DNA of 64,000 nt from Methylotenera sp. RIFCSPLOWO2_02_FULL_45_14 (GTDB taxonomy: Bacteria; Pseudomonadota; Gammaproteobacteria; Burkholderiales; Methylophilaceae). The stretch covers positions 1 through 64,000 of the forward strand of contig MHBU01000027.1 in NCBI GenBank assembly GCA_001803395.1, written 5' to 3'. The notes beneath the pieces were generated by a model. The model did not search any database. It had not been told where the DNA came from and was given only the letters and a program-made list of their open reading frames with translations. The position numbers and the translations under genes were made by a program. Position 1 is the first letter of the stretch. Each line of letters starts with the position of its first letter. Of the stretch, positions 54,889-63,475 are shown piece after piece.

Positions 54889-55887
54889 TTGTATGCGAAA
54901 ATGCCAATTATGCTGAAATTGCTTATCGTTAAAACTTCGTCTTTAGGCGATGTTATTCATAATTTACCTATTATCAATGACATCAACAATCACTATCCCA
55001 ATGCGATTATTGACTGGGTAGTGGAAGAGTCCTTTGCTGAAATTCCACGCATGCATACGCGGGTGAATCATGTCATCCCCATTGCACTAAGGCATTGGCG
55101 CAAGCATTTGTTGGATAAAAACACTTGGCGAGAAATCAGCGCGTTTAAGCGTTTAATCACTGCTAATCATTATGATGCCATCATTGACACACAAGGTTTA
55201 CTCAAAAGTGCTTTAATTACCAGCCAGGCCAAGGGTGTAAAGCATGGCTATGATCAGCAATCAATTCGCGAACCATTAGCCAGTTACTTTTATAATCGGA
55301 AATATGCAGTTTCTTACCAACAACATGCCGTCATCCGAAACCGCACACTGACGGCATTAAGTTTAGGTTACGCGCCTCCTGACACTTCACCAGATTACGG
55401 TATTGAAGCTCCGGCCACCTCATTAGAGCTCCCTAGACCATTTGTCATCGCCCTGCACGGCACTAGCCGCGACAGCAAACTGTGGCCAACAGACCACTGG
55501 ATAACATTAGGCAAATCGCTGGCTGAGCACGGTTTAAACATGATATTGCCGTGGGCAAGCAAGGCTGAGTTGAACCGCGCCAACCAGATTGCACAGGCAT
55601 TACCCAACGCTTGCGTGCTAGCCAAATCCAGCATTGCAACACTGGCGGCAGTCATTGCACAATCACAAGCCGCCGTGGGCGTAGATACAGGCCTATCGCA
55701 CTTAGCTGCCGCGCTGAATAAACCGATTGTTGCAATCTACACCGACACAAACCCTGCCTTAACTGGCGTAATGGCAGGCACACTGACGCCAGCCATCAAT
55801 CTTGGTGGAATAAAACTCACGCCATCGCCACAAGAGGTGTTTAAAACTTTGCTGCCCTTGATTGAAAACAAAAACTACTCAAAATAG
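54889..55887 (+). CDS. waaC: ADP-heptose:LPS heptosyltransferase I
   Basis: A GT9 enzyme attaching the first heptose to Kdo. The family N-terminus LLIVKTSSLGDVIHNLPII is followed by the catalytic region DWVVEESFAEIPRMH and the donor site VGVDTGLSHLAAALNKPIVAIYTDTNP. The ORF opens at 54889, but WaaC usually begins at the MLKLLIVK methionine (54910); neither has a good ribosome site. It is divergent from waaG, and a hairpin follows it. It is separated from waaF by about 18 kb, unlike the usual waaF-waaC pairing. Confidence 0.93.
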   Translation: MYAKMPIMLKLLIVKTSSLGDVIHNLPIINDINNHYPNAIIDWVVEESFAEIPRMHTRVNHVIPIALRHWRKHLLDKNTWREISAFKRLITANHYDAIIDTQGLLKSALITSQAKGVKHGYDQQSIREPLASYFYNRKYAVSYQQHAVIRNRTLTALSLGYAPPDTSPDYGIEAPATSLELPRPFVIALHGTSRDSKLWPTDHWITLGKSLAEHGLNMILPWASKAELNRANQIAQALPNACVLAKSSIATLAAVIAQSQAAVGVDTGLSHLAAALNKPIVAIYTDTNPALTGVMAGTLTPAINLGGIKLTPSPQEVFKTLLPLIENKNYSK

Positions 55888-55940
55888 GCGAATATTGAAG
55901 CTAAATGATGTATTAATTTCGGTATTTCAATTGATAGAAC

Positions 55941-55971
55941 AGCCGCTTACAATAATTAAGCGGCTATTTTG
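55941..55971 (+). terminator. Terminator after waaC
   Basis: AGCCGCTTA and TAAGCGGCT form a perfect nine-base stem around CAATAAT, followed by ATTTTG. It is 54 bases after the waaC stop and about 80 bases before the heat-shock promoter of grpE. Confidence 0.78.
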
Positions 55972-56023
55972 TCATTACAAGTGAAATTTGTAACTTAAAA
56001 TGATAGAAATATTCACACTATTG

Positions 56024-56051
56024 CTTGAAATAACAACGGTCATCCCCAATG
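56024..56051 (+). promoter_or_regulatory. sigma32 (RpoH)-type heat-shock promoter of grpE
   Basis: CTTGAAA (-35) at 56024-56030 and CCCCAATG (-10) from 56044, 13 bases apart. This closely fits the RpoH consensus CTTGAAA-N13/15-CCCCATNT, with one extra A. It is about 35 bases ahead of the grpE ATG. No CIRCE element is nearby. Confidence 0.85.
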
Positions 56052-56085
56052 TGTAAATAGTACTAACAATGAACCGGGGAAACAC

Positions 56086-56610
56086 ATGCAAGAAGAACAA
56101 TCTACAACGCAGCCTGAAGTAGAAATCACTGCCGAAAATAATCAAACACCTGAAGCCGAGACATCAACCGACAAAAGGCTTGCCGAGCTGGAAGCCGCTT
56201 TAGAAGAAGCCAAAGCCAGTGTACTTTATGTTAAGGCAGAAGGTGAAAATATTCGCCGCCGTGCCATGGATGATATTGATAAAGCACGTAAATTTGCCTT
56301 AGAAAAATTCTCGAATGAATTATTGGCGGTAAAAGATAGTTTAGATGCAGCCTTGTTAATTGAGGCGGCAGACGTGCAAAGTTATAAAGATGGCGTTGAG
56401 CTAACGACCAAACAACTTGCTAGCGTTTTTGAAAAATTCAACATCGCTGAAATCAACCCTGTTGGTGAGAAATTTGATCCCAACAGGCATCAAGCGATCA
56501 GCATGCTTGAAAATAGCGGGGAACCAAACACAGTGACCAGCGTGTTACAAAAAGGCTACACATTGAATGACCGTGTGTTACGCCCTGCGTTGGTGATGGT
56601 GGCAAAATAA
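56086..56610 (+). CDS. grpE: Nucleotide exchange factor GrpE
   Basis: Releases ADP from DnaK. The 174 residues comprise an acidic disordered N-terminus (about 1-30), the long dimerising coiled coil (about 30-95, including [24 protein letters not shown]) and the C-terminal beta domain with [34 protein letters not shown]. The ribosome site is in CCGGGGAAAC. It is the first gene of grpE-dnaK-dnaJ behind a heat-shock promoter. Confidence 0.96.
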   Translation: MQEEQSTTQPEVEITAENNQTPEAETSTDKRLAELEAALEEAKASVLYVKAEGENIRRRAMDDIDKARKFALEKFSNELLAVKDSLDAALLIEAADVQSYKDGVELTTKQLASVFEKFNIAEINPVGEKFDPNRHQAISMLENSGEPNTVTSVLQKGYTLNDRVLRPALVMVAK

Positions 56611-56630
56611 TCAATTCAAAAGCTTGTTTT

Positions 56631-56789
56631 ACCGCCGATAAACGCAGATATAAAAATAGGCAAAACGGATAAAACCAAGCACTTGAATTTATAAAAACAA
56701 TCACCATCATATAAACAAGGTTAAAAATTTAAACCTCCTTTATCAACGCAAACGAAACCCATCTGTTTTTGTCTGCGTTTATCGGCGGT
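56631..56789. repeat. MITE-like element with 18-base terminal inverted repeats
   Basis: ACCGCCGATAAACGCAGA (56631-56648) and its exact complement (56772-56789) flank about 123 bases of A/T-rich sequence without an ORF. The element fills nearly all of the grpE-dnaK gap. The end sequence recalls a short repeat found in intergenic regions of many proteobacteria. No clear target-site duplication is visible. It would form a long hairpin in the grpE-dnaK transcript. Confidence 0.75.
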
Positions 56790-56816
56790 TAATTAAAAAG
56801 TTAAAGGAAATTAAAC

Positions 56817-58742
56817 ATGGGCAAAATTATTGGTATTGACTTAGGTACAACAAACTCTTGCGTTGCTGTGATGGAAGGCGGCAAACCACGCGTGATTGAA
56901 AACTCAGAAGGCACACGCACCACGCCTTCTATCATCGCTTATCAGGAAGATGGCGAAATTTTAGCAGGCGCGCCAGCTAAGCGTCAGGCGGTAACTAACC
57001 CAAAAAATACGCTGTACGCGGTTAAGCGTTTAATCGGTCGCCGCTTTGAAGAAAAAGAAGTGCAAAAAGACATCGGTTTAATGCCTTACACCATTGCTAA
57101 AGCAGATAATGGCGATGCATGGGTAGAGGTGCGCGGCGTAAAAATGGCGCCGCCGCAAATTTCTGCTGAAGTTTTGCGCAAAATGAAGAAAACCGCTGAA
57201 GATTACTTGGGCGAAGAAGTCACAGAAGCGGTCATTACCGTGCCGGCTTACTTTAACGATAGCCAACGCCAGGCGACTAAAGACGCGGGCCGTATCGCAG
57301 GTTTAGATGTTAAACGCATTATTAACGAGCCAACCGCGGCGGCGTTAGCCTTTGGTTTAGATAAACAAGAAGGCGACCGTAAAATTGCAGTGTATGACTT
57401 GGGCGGCGGTACTTTTGACGTTTCTATTATTGAAATTTCCAGTATTGATGGCGAGCATCAATTTGAAGTGCTTTCAACTAATGGCGATACGTTCCTGGGT
57501 GGCGAAGACTTTGATAACCGCTTAATCGACTTTTTAGCAGATGAGTTCAAAAAAGACAACGGCGGACTGGATTTACGTAATGATTTACTGGCAAAACAGC
57601 GCTTAAAAGAAGCGGCTGAAAAAGCGAAAATCGAGTTGTCAGGCGCGACTCAAACTGAAGTGAATTTGCCATATATTACGGCAGATGCCACAGGCCCTAA
57701 ACACTTAGTGGTAAAAATCACGCGTGCAAAATTAGAGTCATTAGTTGAAGATTTAATTGAACGCACGATGGCGCCATGCCGCGTAGCGATTAAAGATGCG
57801 GGTGTTTCAATTGACGATATTACTGACGTGATTTTGGTCGGTGGTCAAAGCCGTATGCCAAAAGTGCAAGAAAAAGTGAAAGAAATCTTCGGCAAAGAGC
57901 CACGTAAAGACGTAAACCCTGATGAAGCGGTAGCGGTAGGCGCAGCAATTCAAGGTGGCGTGCTAAAAGGTGATGTTAAAGATGTGTTGCTACTTGATGT
58001 AACACCGTTATCTTTAGGTATTGAAACTTTAGGTGGCGTGATGACTAAAGTCATCAAGAAAAACACCACGATTCCTACCAAGGCATCGCAAACATTCTCA
58101 ACCGCTGATGACAACCAAAATGCAGTGACCATTCAAGTATTGCAAGGCGAGCGCGAAAAAGCGGCGGCGAATAAATCGCTAGGTCAATTTAATTTAAGCG
58201 ATATTCCACCTGCTCCACGTGGCATGCCGCAAATTGAAGTGACATTTGATATTGATGCGAACGGCATTTTGCATGTTTCTGCCAAAGATAAAGCAACTGG
58301 TAAAGAAAATAAAATTACCATTAAAGCCAACAGTGGTTTATCTGAAGCTGAAATTCAGCAAATGGAAGAAGATGCCATTAAATATGCGGATGAAGATAAG
58401 AAATATCGCGAGCTTGTAGATGCGCGTAATGCAGCAGATGGCATGGTACATTCAGTGAAAAAATCACTGGTTGAGCATGGCGATAAATTAGACGCCGCTG
58501 AAAAAGAAGCGATTGAAACCGCACTTAAAGAGGTTGAAGAAGTATTGCAGTCGGATGATAAAGACACCATTGAAGCCAAAACTGCCGCCTTAACTGAAGC
58601 CTCACAAAAACTGGGCGAAAAAGTCTATGCGGCGGAACAAGCAGAAGCCAATACACAAAGCGCGCAACCAAGCACTGAAGGCGAAAAAACGGTGGATGGT
58701 GATGTAGTAGATGCGGAGTTTGAAGAAGTGAAGAAAGACTAA
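56817..58742 (+). CDS. dnaK: Chaperone DnaK (Hsp70)
   Basis: The ATP-driven Hsp70 chaperone, 641 residues. Hsp70 signatures are complete: [17 protein letters not shown] at the N-terminus, [14 protein letters not shown] near residue 192, and [17 protein letters not shown] near 340. The substrate domain contains [15 protein letters not shown]. The C-terminal tail ends [13 protein letters not shown], the typical proteobacterial DnaK end. The ribosome site AAAGGAAA is well placed. It is separated from dnaJ by a repeat-rich gap. Confidence 0.98.
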   Translation: MGKIIGIDLGTTNSCVAVMEGGKPRVIENSEGTRTTPSIIAYQEDGEILAGAPAKRQAVTNPKNTLYAVKRLIGRRFEEKEVQKDIGLMPYTIAKADNGDAWVEVRGVKMAPPQISAEVLRKMKKTAEDYLGEEVTEAVITVPAYFNDSQRQATKDAGRIAGLDVKRIINEPTAAALAFGLDKQEGDRKIAVYDLGGGTFDVSIIEISSIDGEHQFEVLSTNGDTFLGGEDFDNRLIDFLADEFKKDNGGLDLRNDLLAKQRLKEAAEKAKIELSGATQTEVNLPYITADATGPKHLVVKITRAKLESLVEDLIERTMAPCRVAIKDAGVSIDDITDVILVGGQSRMPKVQEKVKEIFGKEPRKDVNPDEAVAVGAAIQGGVLKGDVKDVLLLDVTPLSLGIETLGGVMTKVIKKNTTIPTKASQTFSTADDNQNAVTIQVLQGEREKAAANKSLGQFNLSDIPPAPRGMPQIEVTFDIDANGILHVSAKDKATGKENKITIKANSGLSEAEIQQMEEDAIKYADEDKKYRELVDARNAADGMVHSVKKSLVEHGDKLDAAEKEAIETALKEVEEVLQSDDKDTIEAKTAALTEASQKLGEKVYAAEQAEANTQSAQPSTEGEKTVDGDVVDAEFEEVKKD

Positions 58743-58747
58743 ATCGC

Positions 58748-58864
58748 AGTCGTTAGTTTGCAGTCGTTAGCGTCCACCATGATGCTAACGACTTTTGCGC
58801 TAATAGCGGCCAACTAATGACTATCCACTACTCACTAACGACTAAACACCACCAACTAGCGACT
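58748..58864 (+). repeat. Short direct and tandem repeat array between dnaK and dnaJ
   Basis: AGTCGTTAGT (58748) and AGTCGTTAGC (58762) are direct copies 14 bases apart. The reverse form GCTAACGACT follows at 58784, and then ACTAATGACT, ACTAACGACT and ACTAGCGACT occur at 58813, 58834 and 58855, exactly 21 bases apart. The last copy ends five bases before the dnaJ ATG. Confidence 0.8.
58762..58797 (+). terminator. Hairpin with short T run after dnaK
   Basis: AGTCGTTAGC and GCTAACGACT form a perfect 10-base stem with a 12-base loop, followed by TTTT. It lies 20 bases after the dnaK stop and may reduce read-through to dnaJ. It is built from two members of the repeat array. Confidence 0.55.
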
Positions 58865-58869
58865 AAATT

Positions 58870-59994
58870 ATGGCAAGTAAAAGAGATTATTACGAAATAC
58901 TGGGCGTGAACAAAGACGCTACTGAAGAAGACATTAAAAAGTCTTATCGCAAATTGGCAATGAAGTATCACCCTGATCGCAACCCTGACAACCCAAAAGC
59001 TGAAGAACAATTCAAAGAAGCAAAAGAAGCCTATGAGATGCTCTCAGATGACCAAAAACGCGCCGCTTATGACCAATACGGTCATGCTGGCGTAGAACAA
59101 GGCGCAGGTGCGGGCGGCTTTGGTGGTGCGGGCTTTGGGGACGCCTTTGGCGATATTTTTGGCGATATTTTTGGCGGTGGCGCACGTGGTCAACGCAGCA
59201 ATGTGTATCGCGGTGCAGATTTACGCTACAACATGGAAATTAGCCTAGAAGACGCAGCTAAAGGTACCGAAACCAAAATCCGCATTCCAGTACAAGCCGC
59301 TTGTGAACCCTGTAAAGGCACTGGTGCAAAATCAGGTAAATCTCCTGTGACCTGCACCACTTGTGGCGGTCATGGCCAGGTACGTATGCAACAAGGCTTC
59401 TTCTCTGTACAGCAAACTTGTCCTAAGTGTCATGGCACAGGCAAGATGATTAAAGATGATGACAAGTGCGGTTCTTGCCACGGCGCTGGTCGTGTTAAGC
59501 AAAATAAAACCTTATCGGTCAAAATTCCTGCTGGTGTGGATGAAGGTGATAGGATTCGCTTAAGTGGTGAAGGTGAAGCTGGCGTGAATGGTGGCCCAAC
59601 GGGTGATTTGTATGTAGTCGTACACCTCAAGCAACACGACATGTTTCAGCGTGATGGTGGCAACCTACATTGCGAAATGCCTATCAGCTTTAGCACCGCA
59701 GCACTTGGTGGCGAAATTGAAGTCCCCACGTTAGATGGTTCAGCCAAGATGAAAATTCCTGCTGAAACACAAACGGGCGGTGTATTTAGATTACGTGGCA
59801 AGGGCATTAAACCACTACGCTCAAGCGAACATGGCGATTTAATGGTACATGTAGTGGTTGAAACGCCAGTAAAACTAACTACCCGCCAAAAAGAACTGTT
59901 ACGTGAGTTTGAAGAAAGCACGCAGGCTGACGCTGGCAAGCACAGCCCAAAAAACAAAAGTTGGATGGATAAAGCTAAAGACTTTTTTGCTTAG
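58870..59994 (+). CDS. dnaJ: Co-chaperone DnaJ (Hsp40)
   Basis: Delivers clients to DnaK and stimulates its ATPase. The 374 residues contain the J domain (1-70) with YHPDRNP, a Gly/Phe-rich linker (about 75-115), four zinc-binding repeats ([32 protein letters not shown]; about 140-215), and two substrate-binding beta domains. No clear ribosome site precedes the ATG; the bases there belong to a 21-base repeat array. It is the third gene of the heat-shock locus. Confidence 0.97.
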   Translation: MASKRDYYEILGVNKDATEEDIKKSYRKLAMKYHPDRNPDNPKAEEQFKEAKEAYEMLSDDQKRAAYDQYGHAGVEQGAGAGGFGGAGFGDAFGDIFGDIFGGGARGQRSNVYRGADLRYNMEISLEDAAKGTETKIRIPVQAACEPCKGTGAKSGKSPVTCTTCGGHGQVRMQQGFFSVQQTCPKCHGTGKMIKDDDKCGSCHGAGRVKQNKTLSVKIPAGVDEGDRIRLSGEGEAGVNGGPTGDLYVVVHLKQHDMFQRDGGNLHCEMPISFSTAALGGEIEVPTLDGSAKMKIPAETQTGGVFRLRGKGIKPLRSSEHGDLMVHVVVETPVKLTTRQKELLREFEESTQADAGKHSPKNKSWMDKAKDFFA

Positions 59995-60031
59995 TTTTTA
60001 GTTTTTGACGTAGTTAAAACCAAAACTTTCA

Positions 60032-60067
60032 TTAGCCAGGATTTTCTATTAGGAAAATCCTGGCTAA
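60032..60067. terminator. Perfect hairpin between dnaJ and murI
   Basis: TTAGCCAGGATTTTC and its exact complement form a 15-base stem with a six-base loop between two convergent genes. No T run follows on either strand, so it may act as an mRNA 3'-end stabiliser or a terminator of unusual type. Confidence 0.6.
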
Positions 60068-60093
60068 ACCCGTAACGACAGGACCAATGCGCC

Positions 60094-60918
60094 CTACAAA
60101 ATGCTTATTTCAGCACTTTGGCCCCACAACTGGCTAATTACCTGCTTTGCATCGTTAGCTTCACTATTGGTCCAAAATTGCACTTGGGTGAGCTGATTAT
60201 TATCCGAAAGCAAATCAAGCGCTAATAAACGCTGTTGTAAATGCTTAGCTACCGCCGCACCTGTATCAATCAGCGTGACATCTGATCCAACCACTTGTTC
60301 TATCAAAGCTCGCGCAAACGGGTAATGGGTACAGCCCAGCACGATGGTATCTGCACCTGCATCCAGCAGTGGCCGGCAATACTGCTCCACTAAGCGCAAA
60401 GTATTTTCGGCAGCGATTTCACCGCGTTCTATGCACTCTACCAGCCCCACGCAAGCTTGCGTGACTACTTTGACATTACGACCGTAACTTTCGAGCAAGC
60501 CCGCGAACTGAGCGCTTTTAAGCGTACCCGTGGTCGCAAGCACGCCGATGATGCCATTTTTACTGGCTTCTGCCGCTGGCTTTACTGCGGGTTCCATGCC
60601 GATAATTGGAATATGGTTCGGCAGTGTGTATTTTGCACGCATGGCGTCAATCGCTGCTGCGGTAGCGGTATTACAGGCGACCACAATCACTTTTGCATCT
60701 TTAGCGATTAGAAAATCTGCAATTTCAAAACAACGTGCCTGGATTTCTGCGGGGGTTTTATTGCCATAAGGGGCGTACTTGCTATCCGCCACATACAACA
60801 ATTGTTCAAATGGCAGTAAGGCATGAATGTGCTTCAACACAGAAATACCACCCACGCCTGAGTCGAATACGGCAATTGGTCGATCCTTCATAGCATGAGT
60901 GGTAGATTGAGCAGTCAT
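60094..60918 (-). CDS. murI: Glutamate racemase
   Basis: Makes D-glutamate for peptidoglycan. Two catalytic Cys regions are visible: IVVACNTATAAAIDAM and IVLGCTHYPFARALI, with the N-terminal IAVFDSGVGGISVLKHI and ADSKYAPYGNKTP. The ORF track starts at 60975, but a TATAAT on the minus strand at 60949-60954 lies inside that extension, so translation must begin downstream: at 60918 or at the family-typical MKDRPIAVF methionine (60891). The enzyme is about 265-275 residues, normal for MurI. It is convergent with dnaJ. Confidence 0.94.
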   Translation of the reverse strand: MTAQSTTHAMKDRPIAVFDSGVGGISVLKHIHALLPFEQLLYVADSKYAPYGNKTPAEIQARCFEIADFLIAKDAKVIVVACNTATAAAIDAMRAKYTLPNHIPIIGMEPAVKPAAEASKNGIIGVLATTGTLKSAQFAGLLESYGRNVKVVTQACVGLVECIERGEIAAENTLRLVEQYCRPLLDAGADTIVLGCTHYPFARALIEQVVGSDVTLIDTGAAVAKHLQQRLLALDLLSDNNQLTQVQFWTNSEANDAKQVISQLWGQSAEISIL

Positions 60919-60948
60919 AGCAAGGCGGTCATCAGTTACAATACGCAG

Positions 60949-60975
60949 ATTATAGATGAATATCACTACAAGCAA
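60949..60975 (-). promoter_or_regulatory. Candidate murI promoter
   Basis: TATAAT on the minus strand at 60949-60954 with TTGCTT at 60970-60975, a 15-base spacer. It lies in the short gap to the divergent adenosyltransferase gene and fixes the murI start to 60918 or later. Confidence 0.5.
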
Positions 60976-60978
60976 GCT

Positions 60979-61527
60979 ATGGCAAATAGACTAAGTAAAA
61001 TTTACACGCGCACCGGCGACGATGGCACTACAGGGCTAGGTGACGGCAGCCGCATTAACAAAGACAGCATTCGTGTTGATGCAATGGGTGATGTGGATGA
61101 GTTAAATTCAGTCATCGGTTTAATACTGACTGAACCCATCCCTGGCAATTTAAAAGCTATGCTCACAAAAATTCAGCATGATTTATTTAATCTAGGTGGC
61201 GAAATTTGCATTCCAGGTTATGTGATTTTGCAACAAGCGCGCATTGATGATTTAGAGCAGGCAATAGACACACTGAATGACGATTTAAAGCCGCTAAAAG
61301 AGTTTATTTTACCTGGTGGCACTAAAGCCGCAGCTTTTTGCCATCTTGCGCGCACTATTTGCCGCCGTGCAGAGCGCAAACTGATTCAGTTGCACCGCAA
61401 TGAAAAAGTCACTGAAATTTCACTAAAGTATTTAAACCGCCTGTCTGATTTACTATTTGTGCTGTGCCGCGTTTTTAACAAAGAGGCTGGCATCAGCGAT
61501 GTACTGTGGAAAAATGAGCAAGCTTAA
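60979..61527 (+). CDS. ATP:cob(I)alamin adenosyltransferase, PduO type
   Basis: Adenosylates corrinoid to make coenzyme B12. About 182 residues from the ATG at 60979; the track ORF begins 28 codons upstream in sequence overlapping the murI promoter and is too long. The N-terminal ATP site IYTRTGDDGTTGLGDGSRI is diagnostic, and the cobalamin-side motif ARTICRRAERKLI and LSDLLFVLCRVFNK follow. It is divergent from murI and 20 bases ahead of pcnB. Confidence 0.93.
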   Translation: MANRLSKIYTRTGDDGTTGLGDGSRINKDSIRVDAMGDVDELNSVIGLILTEPIPGNLKAMLTKIQHDLFNLGGEICIPGYVILQQARIDDLEQAIDTLNDDLKPLKEFILPGGTKAAAFCHLARTICRRAERKLIQLHRNEKVTEISLKYLNRLSDLLFVLCRVFNKEAGISDVLWKNEQA

Positions 61528-61547
61528 ATTTAAGCTATAATTTCACT

Positions 61548-62981
61548 ATGATAAGAAAACTGTTCAACAAAATTTTTAAACCCAAACTCGCTAAAACGGG
61601 GCATGTAAAACCCGAGCGCGATCAATCAGAAACCCAAAAATCACAGCACTCAAGTCGCCCCATACTAGGCACAAAGAAATCTGCCAAAAGAAACAATAGT
61701 GGTAAAGATAGTGCCGTCATCATTGCGTACAAAAAACATCAGATAGACCGCAGCCTATTGAGTAGTGCTGCGCATAGAACGATTGAAGGCTTGCAAAAAG
61801 CGGGCTTTGAAGCCTTTATCGTTGGTGGCGCAGTGCGTGATTTATTACTGAAACGCATTCCTAAAGATTTTGATATTGCCACAGATGCCACTCCTGAAGA
61901 AGTCAACCGTGTGTTTAGACGTTCGCGTATTATTGGGCGACGCTTTCGCTTAGTCCATGTGTTGTTTGGCGATGAAACGATTGAGGTTTCCACTTTCCGC
62001 GGCCATCATGAAACACAAGGGGATGCGCATACTAACGAGAGCGGCCGCATTATTCGCGATAACATTTTTGGTAGCCTGGAAGAAGACGCAGCGCGGCGCG
62101 ACTTTACTGCCAACGCACTTTACTACGACCCAACCAGCCAAGAAGTACTCGATTTCCACCAAGGCTTTGCGGATATTCAAGCAGGTGTTTTGCGCATGAT
62201 AGGCAAACCCGAAACACGCTACGCAGAAGACCCGGTGCGCATGCTACGCGTGGTGCGGCTATCTGCAAAGCTGGGGTTACGTATTGACCCTGCTACGATG
62301 GCGCCCATTGCCAAGATGGCGGACTTATTGCAAGACGTGCCTCCCAGCCGCTTGTTTGATGAAATGCTGAAATTATTCCTCTCAGGTCATGCCATTGAAA
62401 GCGTCAGTGCACTACGCGAGCAACACTTACATCACGGCTTGCTGCCGATGCTCGATGTCGTATTAGAGCAGCCAATGGGTGAGCGTTTTGTCATGTTAGC
62501 GCTGCATAATACGGATGATCGCATCGCGTCGGGCAAGTCAGCCAATCCCAGTTTTTTGTTTGCCACCTTACTATGGCATGAAGTATTAGCCGCTTGGGAA
62601 ACTTATAAAGCTGAAGCACCCCCAATACCCGCTCTACACATGGCGATGAGTGAAGTAATTGCCACACAGGCAGAAAAATTAGCCATTCATAACCGCTACA
62701 CCGCAACCATGAAAGAAATCTGGGGCATGCAACCGCGCTTTGAACAACGTGCTGGCAAACGCCCTTTTGGCTTACTTACGCACCCACGCTACCGTGCTGG
62801 CTATGATTTTTTGTTACTGCGCTGCGAATCAGGGGAATTGCCTGCAGAGCTAGGCGAATGGTGGACAACATTTGCCAACGCCGAAGGTGATGCCCGCGCC
62901 GCCATGTTGCAAGCGGATACCGCACCTAAAAAACGTAAAAAAAGAAACCGTAAAAAATCCAGCGCCACTATAGAAGCATGA
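61548..62981 (+). CDS. pcnB: Poly(A) polymerase I
   Basis: Adds 3' poly(A) tails to RNA, promoting decay. The 477 residues carry the class II nucleotidyltransferase signature FEAFIVGGAVRDLLLKRIPKDFDIATDATPEEV and RRSRIIGRRFRLVHVLFG, which marks PcnB rather than a CCA-adding enzyme. EEDAARRDFTANALYYDP and YAEDPVRMLRVVRLSAKLG follow. The first 50 residues and the last 20 (KKRKKRNRKKSS) are highly basic. The stop overlaps the folK start by ATGA. A tRNA nucleotidyltransferase role is less likely. Confidence 0.93.
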   Translation: MIRKLFNKIFKPKLAKTGHVKPERDQSETQKSQHSSRPILGTKKSAKRNNSGKDSAVIIAYKKHQIDRSLLSSAAHRTIEGLQKAGFEAFIVGGAVRDLLLKRIPKDFDIATDATPEEVNRVFRRSRIIGRRFRLVHVLFGDETIEVSTFRGHHETQGDAHTNESGRIIRDNIFGSLEEDAARRDFTANALYYDPTSQEVLDFHQGFADIQAGVLRMIGKPETRYAEDPVRMLRVVRLSAKLGLRIDPATMAPIAKMADLLQDVPPSRLFDEMLKLFLSGHAIESVSALREQHLHHGLLPMLDVVLEQPMGERFVMLALHNTDDRIASGKSANPSFLFATLLWHEVLAAWETYKAEAPPIPALHMAMSEVIATQAEKLAIHNRYTATMKEIWGMQPRFEQRAGKRPFGLLTHPRYRAGYDFLLLRCESGELPAELGEWWTTFANAEGDARAAMLQADTAPKKRKKRNRKKSSATIEA

Positions 62982-63463
62982 TGAAACAAGCGTTTGTTGC
63001 ACTTGGGAGCAATTTAGAAAACCCTATAGAACAAGTACAAAAAGCGTTCGTTGCTTTAAGTCATTTACCTGGAACACGGCTAGTTAAACAATCATCACTC
63101 TACCGAACAGCACCCATTGATTGTATTGATGCTGCACCAGATTTTATTAACGCCGTGGCAGAAATTGAGACTGAACTGTCGCCACAAGTATTGCTCGATG
63201 CCTTACATAAAATTGAAAATGGGGCAGGACGTGAGCGTCCTTATATCAACGCACCGCGCGTGCTAGATTGCGACTTATTGTTATACGAAAATGTAGTGCT
63301 AAATACAGTTAAACTCACGCTGCCGCACCCGCGCATGCATACGCGCGGCTTTGTCTTGCTGCCACTATTTGAAATCGCACCGCATCTTATTTTGCCAAAT
63401 CATGGCAAAATAGCGCCATTGATTACGCCCGAGTTATCTTTGGGCATTAACAGACTTCCTTAA
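62978..63463 (+). CDS. folK: 2-amino-4-hydroxy-6-hydroxymethyldihydropteridine diphosphokinase
   Basis: Pyrophosphorylates hydroxymethyl-dihydropterin, supplying FolP (also in this window). The 161 residues match E. coli HPPK. Visible: FVALGSNLENPIEQV, SLYRTAPIDCIDAAPDFINAVAEIET, and the catalytic ENGAGRERPYINAPRVLDCDLLLY, then LTLPHPRMHTRGFVLLPL. The start overlaps the pcnB stop, and an alternative ATG is the next codon. Confidence 0.96.
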   Translation: MMKQAFVALGSNLENPIEQVQKAFVALSHLPGTRLVKQSSLYRTAPIDCIDAAPDFINAVAEIETELSPQVLLDALHKIENGAGRERPYINAPRVLDCDLLLYENVVLNTVKLTLPHPRMHTRGFVLLPLFEIAPHLILPNHGKIAPLITPELSLGINRLP

Positions 63464-63475
63464 GCTTACAAAAAC

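Noticed and set aside
55888-56085. CIRCE element for HrcA ahead of grpE
   Set aside because: No TTAGCACTC/GAGTGCTAA pair is present; the region instead holds a terminator and a sigma32 promoter.
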